Shown in pieces: positions 59,445 through 64,000 of a DNA stretch of 64,000 bases (within the stretch, counting starts at the first letter, position 1; each line of letters opens with the position of its first letter). This DNA is from an uncultured Pseudomonadota bacterium. GTDB taxonomy: Bacteria; Pseudomonadota; Alphaproteobacteria; RF32; CAG-239. The position numbers were made by a program, and so were the translations under genes. Location: assembly GCA_902494875.1 (NCBI GenBank), contig CABUUO010000003.1, forward strand, positions 61,328 to 125,327. Direction: 5' to 3'. The notes beneath the pieces were generated by a model, which had not been told where the DNA came from, searched no databases, and saw only the letters and a program-made list of their open reading frames with translations.

Positions 59445-62030
59445 ATGGATTTTGAAAAACTTACCAGCAAATCTAAGGATCTGATACAGGATGTGATAAA
59501 CCTTGCTGTCAGGGCGCGCAACCAGTATATTTCTCCGCTGCACCTGCTTAAAGGTTTGATTGACATAAAAGACAGTCAGGTCATGGATTTAATTTTGAAG
59601 TCCGGCGGTTCTCAAACCGGAATTCGTTCTGATGTTGAAAATGCTCTGGCAAAGATTCCCGCCGTGGAGGGTTCTTCGGTCCAGAGCCTGATGAATCAGG
59701 ACTTTACCCGTGTTATGATGGAAGCGGAAAAATTGGCGGACAAGGCCGGCGACAAATTTGTCACCGTTGAGCGGATTCTCCAGGCCTTGGTCATGACCTC
59801 CGGAACCGAAGCCTATGACATTTTGAAGCAAAACGGCGTTAATGCCGCCAAACTCAATCAGGCGATTAACGATTACCGCAAAGGGCGCATTGCCGATTCC
59901 GAAGATTCGGAAGACAATTTCGAGGCGCTGAAAAAATATACCATCGACATTACCGGCAAGGCCAAAGAGGGAAAACTGGATCCGGTCATCGGCCGCGAAC
60001 ACGAAATCCGACGTACGATTCAGGTGCTGTCCCGCCGTACCAAAAACAACCCGGTTCTGATAGGCGAACCCGGCGTCGGTAAAACCGCCATCGTCGAAGG
60101 GCTGGCCATCCGTATTGTCAATAATGACGTGCCCGAAAGCCTGCGCGGCAAACGTCTGCTGTCGTTGGATCTCGGTGCGCTGATTGCCGGCGCCAAGTTT
60201 CGCGGCGAATTTGAAGAACGGCTGAAATCGGTGCTGAAAGACGTGGAAGCCTCAGAAGGCGGTATCATACTGTTTATTGACGAAATGCACACGCTGGTCG
60301 GTGCCGGTGCTTCCGAGGGTTCCATGGATGCTTCCAACCTCCTGAAACCGGCTCTGGCACGTGGAGAACTGCACTGTCTTGGCGCTACCACCTTGAATGA
60401 ATATAAAAAATATGTTGAAAAAGACGCGGCGCTGGCTCGTCGTTTTCAGGCCGTTTATGTTTCGGAACCAAACGTTGAAGAAACGATTTCAATTCTGCGC
60501 GGTATTAAGGAAAAGTTTGAACTTCATCACGGTGTCCGGATTTCCGACGGTGCGCTGATAGCCGCCGCCACTTTGTCCGATCGCTACATCAGCGACCGTT
60601 TTCTGCCCGATAAGGCCATTGATCTGATGGACGAGGCTGCCAGTTCGCTGCGTATGGCCATCGATTCCAAGCCGGAAGAGCTGGACGAACTCGACCGCCG
60701 GATTCTGCAATTGAAAATCGAACGCGAAGCCCTGAAAAAAGAGAACGATTCCAAGTCTAAGGAGCGGCTTGAACTCATCGGCTATGAAATTTCCGGATTG
60801 GAAGCCAAAGCTAAGGCCATGGAGGAGAAGTGGCACGAAGAAAAACAAGGCCTGGCTGATCTGACCGACATCAAAGACAAGCTCGACAAAGCCAGAATAG
60901 AAGTCGAAATTGCCAAACGCGACGGTAAATATGAACGTGCCGGCGAACTCCAATACAGCGTCATTCCCGAACTGGAGCATAAGATTCAGGCGGCGGAAGA
61001 AGCGTCCAAAAACCGCAAAAACAGTTTCAGCGAGGTTGTGACCGAAGGCGAAATCGCTAATGTCGTGTCCAAATGGACCGGTATTCCGGTTGATAAAATG
61101 TTGGCGGGAGAAAAGGAAAAACTCATTCATATGGAAGAGTTTTTAGGCAAACGCGTTATCGGCCAGAAAGAGGCTATCGCTGCCGTTGCCAACGCTGTCC
61201 GTCGTTCGCGCGCCGGCATTTCCGATGCCCGTCAGCCGATAGGCTCTTTTCTGTTTCTGGGGCCGACCGGCGTCGGCAAAACCGAGCTTAGCAAAGCATT
61301 GGCCGAGTTTCTGTTTAATGATGAGAGTGCCATGCTGCGGATTGATATGTCCGAATATATGGAAAAACATTCGGTTTCGCGCTTAATCGGCTCTCCTCCG
61401 GGCTATGTCGGTTATGAAGAGGGCGGCGCTTTGACCGAAGCTGTCCGCCGCCGTCCGTATCAGGTTATCTTGTTTGACGAGGTCGAAAAGGCGCATCCCG
61501 ACATTTTTAACGTATTGCTTCAGGTGTTGGATGACGGCCGTCTGACCGACGGGCAGGGACGTACGGTAGATTTCAAGAACACGATTATCATTATGACTTC
61601 CAATCTTGGTTCGGAGATTCTTTCCAATGCCACCGGTGCCGATGATCCGAAAAAAGTTCGCGAAAAAGTGATGGATATTGTCAAAGCTTCGTTCCGTCCC
61701 GAGTTTATAAACCGGATAGACGAGATTACGATTTTCCACAAGCTGGATAAGACCAATATTCGAGATATTGCCAAGCTCCAGATTGAAAATATTGAAAAAC
61801 GTCTGTCTGACCGCAAAATCAAACTCAATATTAACGAAGCCGCCTTTGTCTGGATTGTTAACAACGGTTATGACGCAATTTACGGTGCAAGACCATTAAA
61901 ACGGTTGCTAAAAACGCAAATTGAGAATAAATTGGCACTGAAAATTTTAAATGGCGACATCGGCGAAGGAGATACGGCTGATATCATTGTAGCCAATGGT
62001 GCGCTGGATATTGTGAAAAAGAAGAAGTGA
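59445..62030 (+). CDS. clpB: Chaperone protein ClpB
   Basis: An 861-residue AAA+ disaggregase. The N-terminal Clp_N repeat domain spans about 1-145. The first AAA module has GEPGVGKTAI (Walker A) and FIDEMHTLVG (Walker B). The long coiled-coil middle domain (about 410-520) distinguishes ClpB from ClpA/C. The second AAA module has GPTGVGKTELSK and LFDEVEKAHPD. It rescues aggregated proteins with DnaK. The ribosome site is AAGGAAGAGGTATTAAT. Likely under RpoH control. Confidence 0.97.
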   Translation: MDFEKLTSKSKDLIQDVINLAVRARNQYISPLHLLKGLIDIKDSQVMDLILKSGGSQTGIRSDVENALAKIPAVEGSSVQSLMNQDFTRVMMEAEKLADKAGDKFVTVERILQALVMTSGTEAYDILKQNGVNAAKLNQAINDYRKGRIADSEDSEDNFEALKKYTIDITGKAKEGKLDPVIGREHEIRRTIQVLSRRTKNNPVLIGEPGVGKTAIVEGLAIRIVNNDVPESLRGKRLLSLDLGALIAGAKFRGEFEERLKSVLKDVEASEGGIILFIDEMHTLVGAGASEGSMDASNLLKPALARGELHCLGATTLNEYKKYVEKDAALARRFQAVYVSEPNVEETISILRGIKEKFELHHGVRISDGALIAAATLSDRYISDRFLPDKAIDLMDEAASSLRMAIDSKPEELDELDRRILQLKIEREALKKENDSKSKERLELIGYEISGLEAKAKAMEEKWHEEKQGLADLTDIKDKLDKARIEVEIAKRDGKYERAGELQYSVIPELEHKIQAAEEASKNRKNSFSEVVTEGEIANVVSKWTGIPVDKMLAGEKEKLIHMEEFLGKRVIGQKEAIAAVANAVRRSRAGISDARQPIGSFLFLGPTGVGKTELSKALAEFLFNDESAMLRIDMSEYMEKHSVSRLIGSPPGYVGYEEGGALTEAVRRRPYQVILFDEVEKAHPDIFNVLLQVLDDGRLTDGQGRTVDFKNTIIIMTSNLGSEILSNATGADDPKKVREKVMDIVKASFRPEFINRIDEITIFHKLDKTNIRDIAKLQIENIEKRLSDRKIKLNINEAAFVWIVNNGYDAIYGARPLKRLLKTQIENKLALKILNGDIGEGDTADIIVANGALDIVKKKK

Positions 62031-62045
62031 TGAGAAGTAAAGACA

Positions 62046-62474
62046 ATGGATGATTTTTATGATGAAGCCTTAAACGTAGCTAAAACTTATGATGTAAATA
62101 CCAAACCCGACAGTCTGGTATTGTACAGCGTCAGTTTTCTTCCTACCAAGGAAAACAAAATCAATGCCTTTGAGTTTGTGAAAAACCATCCGGGATATGT
62201 CATGCTTGACCATACTCCCTGCGGTATCAAAATGATCAATATGGGGCTTGAAGACGGTCGCACCGACTTAAGCGCCGATGAAGTGGCCTATTTGTGGAAA
62301 GTTGCGTCCAAGCGTCTGCTGGAGGCTGCCAGCGGCAACATCACGGCTTTTGTTAAAAATGCCGATGAGCGTAGTGTATTCAGAAGCATGGAATTGCCGA
62401 CCATTTTGGCCAACCCGCAGATAAAGACCATCAATGGTCAGGACAAGCATAAGTTTGCCAAAGAAAACTTCTAA
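62046..62474 (+). CDS. Hypothetical protein after clpB
   Basis: A 142-residue soluble protein, 15 bases after clpB and so probably cotranscribed. The C-terminal region (about 60-142) has CGIKMINMGLEDGRTDLSAD, EVAYLWKVASKRLLEAASG and RSVFRSMELPTILANPQIK, a compact helical unit that looks conserved, ending in GQDKHKF. No signal or known family. A relation to the ClpB stress response is possible only by position. Confidence 0.55.
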   Translation: MDDFYDEALNVAKTYDVNTKPDSLVLYSVSFLPTKENKINAFEFVKNHPGYVMLDHTPCGIKMINMGLEDGRTDLSADEVAYLWKVASKRLLEAASGNITAFVKNADERSVFRSMELPTILANPQIKTINGQDKHKFAKENF

Positions 62475-62488
62475 TGCAGAAAACAATA

Positions 62489-62518
62489 AAGGACCCCGGA
62501 ATTTCCGGGGTCCTTTTT
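62489..62518. terminator. Convergent terminator
   Basis: AAGGACCCCGGA pairs with TCCGGGGTCCTT, with A and T flanks. Confidence 0.85.
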
Positions 62519-62519
62519 A

Positions 62520-64000
62520 CTAACATCCTCCAGAGAACAAATCTGTCGGCGGTGTTTTCCAATCAATTGATGATTTGTAAACCGTATATGTTTTATTACT
62601 GTTTGCTTTTTTACAAATCCCGCCAATTTCCAATTTTGCACCGCTGGAGATTGTAAAGACAGTCTTATTACTGTCATAGCTAGCATAACTGATGAATATT
62701 CGCCCCAATCCTCTGATATTGGCTTTTGCTCCCATTTTGACAGATGAGATATAAACTTTATATACAAAGTTTGATCTATTATCAAAAGTGAGATCAGAAT
62801 TTATGTTCATATTTTTAACTTCAAACATTGAATCTCCGACATATTGAGATTGAAGATTGGCAACTTTGGAATTAATGATTTTCAGAGGAGCATTAATATT
62901 GATTGTACCATTATCAATATTAACGGCAGGAGAATATCCTCTGGCATTAATTGTAGTTGTTGCATTAATATTCAGCACGGATATGTCATTTTTATCTACA
63001 CCGTAAAAATAGAGCAGCCCCAGAGTTGTTGGCGCATTGATATTAACGGTTCCTGAAATAAAATAAAAGGTATCGCTGTTTGTTGATGAAAGGGATTCTT
63101 TAATGTTCAGTTGCCCGTTAATGTTAATAAGCGAGTTTGTATCGTTTTGTTTGTGATCATTAAATGATGCTGAACTAGCAATGCTACGTCCATCACCTTG
63201 GACAAGTGTACCCTTGTCAATAGTCAATATGCCGGAAGGTTCAATAGTTAATGTATTTCTGTCACCTCCAAAACCAAAAGCTTTATAGTTTTCATATATG
63301 TCCAAAGAACCTTTGATGTTGACGGTGCCGCCATCTTCGACAATAAATGGATATCCACCGTTTGCTTTATTATTATTATAAAAATTAGCAATTGAGTTAA
63401 TGACAAAATGTGGTTTTTCGTAAGTATTGTTACCATATGTCTTGTCGCTGTTGACCGTGGTAAATTCAATATCATAAAGATTTCCTCCACCTATCATCAT
63501 CGGCATTTCAACTTTTTCTCCGATTTTAATATCGTCATCAACGCCGTGATTGACGGCACTTTTTCTCTTAACGCTTAAGTCATTAATCAAACTAAGATTT
63601 TTCAGAGTAGTAGAATTGTTGGTTGAAATTGTAGATTTTACGGTAACTTTTTGTTTTTTAGCGCACAGCGGAGAAGCAGCGGCAATTTCGGCCGCGCCCA
63701 TCATCGTTTTGCCGGACAGGTCAATGTCCGCAGTCAATACAATGTCGTTAACGACCACGAAGTTGTTTTTATTATCAATCAAGGCATGCTGCAAGTCAGA
63801 CATACTTCCGATGATCGTATAATTGCTGTTTTTGAATACGTCTTCGACATAGGCCTTGCAGGTTTCCGGCTCTTTGGGTTTGCACTGGTAGCAGGCAGTG
63901 CCGAGCTCGGTATATTTGGGATCGCCCTGGGTACCGGTCTCGCATGATTTGTAGTAGTTTGTCGGACAGGTGTCGTCCTTGTCGATACAGGCGGTTCCCG
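62520..64000 (-). CDS. Large Cys-rich beta-helix-like surface protein, partial
   Basis: The frame is open to the right edge, so only the C-terminal 493 residues or so are present. The edge part is Cys-rich with spaced units (GTACIDKDDTCP, CETGTQGDP, GTACYQCKPKEPETC). The next 420 residues are Asn/Ile/Ser-rich with repeated short strands (NINAPTTLGLLY, TININAPLKIINSK, TVNIKGSLDIY), as in right-handed beta helices of surface proteins. No anchor is visible; the end is DLFSGGC. The internal ATG at 63803 is not the start. Role in adhesion is inferred. Confidence 0.6.
   Translation of the reverse strand, partial: GTACIDKDDTCPTNYYKSCETGTQGDPKYTELGTACYQCKPKEPETCKAYVEDVFKNSNYTIIGSMSDLQHALIDNKNNFVVVNDIVLTADIDLSGKTMMGAAEIAAASPLCAKKQKVTVKSTISTNNSTTLKNLSLINDLSVKRKSAVNHGVDDDIKIGEKVEMPMMIGGGNLYDIEFTTVNSDKTYGNNTYEKPHFVINSIANFYNNNKANGGYPFIVEDGGTVNIKGSLDIYENYKAFGFGGDRNTLTIEPSGILTIDKGTLVQGDGRSIASSASFNDHKQNDTNSLININGQLNIKESLSSTNSDTFYFISGTVNINAPTTLGLLYFYGVDKNDISVLNINATTTINARGYSPAVNIDNGTININAPLKIINSKVANLQSQYVGDSMFEVKNMNINSDLTFDNRSNFVYKVYISSVKMGAKANIRGLGRIFISYASYDSNKTVFTISSGAKLEIGGICKKANSNKTYTVYKSSIDWKTPPTDLFSGGC

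Noticed and set aside
1..64000. CRISPR arrays, rRNA operons and integrase genes
   Set aside because: No regularly spaced repeats, no rRNA sequence and no tyrosine or serine recombinase motifs were seen anywhere in the window.

Overview
The window looks like a chromosomal segment of a host- or gut-associated alphaproteobacterium with moderate GC and an AT-rich accessory block. Alphaproteobacterial markers are a PopZ-type DUF2497 protein between tolC and valS, a DUF4167 protein after prmC, lexA with a GTTC-N7-GTTC operator, a FlaF-like flagellar protein next to flgH, and an RpoH-type sigma factor. The lysyl-tRNA synthetase is class II, although many Alphaproteobacteria use class I. Lineage assignment is inference; no 16S rRNA is present.

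Layout. 0-2.1 kb: the 3' end of flgH, a tandem FlaF-like protein, palindromic intergenic repeats and an XRE regulator with a structured leader. 2.4-2.65 kb: a candidate structured RNA. 2.8-20.2 kb: housekeeping genes (argS, pyrimidine nucleotidase, nitroreductase, gapA-pgk, glgP, tolC-popZ-valS) mixed with unrecognised proteins. 20.3-31.5 kb: a metallopeptidase-like protein, three tandem Bax-inhibitor-1-like membrane proteins, eno, dCMP deaminase, an orphan response regulator, lexA, lysS and a YibQ-type deacetylase. 31.5-35 kb: a lipoprotein preceded by a second structured RNA, a 54-residue membrane protein, and a ygiW-qseB-qseC operon. 35-45.7 kb: an acetyltransferase, a fucosyltransferase, ogt, a lipocalin-like lipoprotein, a lysozyme-like membrane protein and several lineage-specific proteins.

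45.7-51.6 kb is an AT-rich accessory block: gene remnants, a probable L,D-transpeptidase-fold toxin with a membrane immunity candidate, and a single-protein restriction-modification enzyme. The last lies between two perfect 40-bp repeats, one of which covers the 3' end of tRNA-Glu and its terminator. This has the layout of a small island integrated at a tRNA gene. 51.7-62.5 kb returns to conserved content (SlyB-like lipoprotein, asnS, rpoH, prmC, DUF4167 protein, metallophosphoesterase, HAD hydrolase, clpB). The right edge enters a large Cys-rich, beta-helix-like surface protein that continues outside the window.

Functional links. gapA, pgk and eno give lower glycolysis and glgP supplies it from glycogen. 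RpoH probably drives clpB, whose upstream region has a sigma-32-like promoter. LexA has its own operator. YgiW-QseBC forms an envelope-sensing module. The main candidates for undescribed biology are the structured RNAs at 2433-2625 and 32011-32264, the BI-1-like tandem array, the tRNA-Glu island and the toxin-immunity pair.
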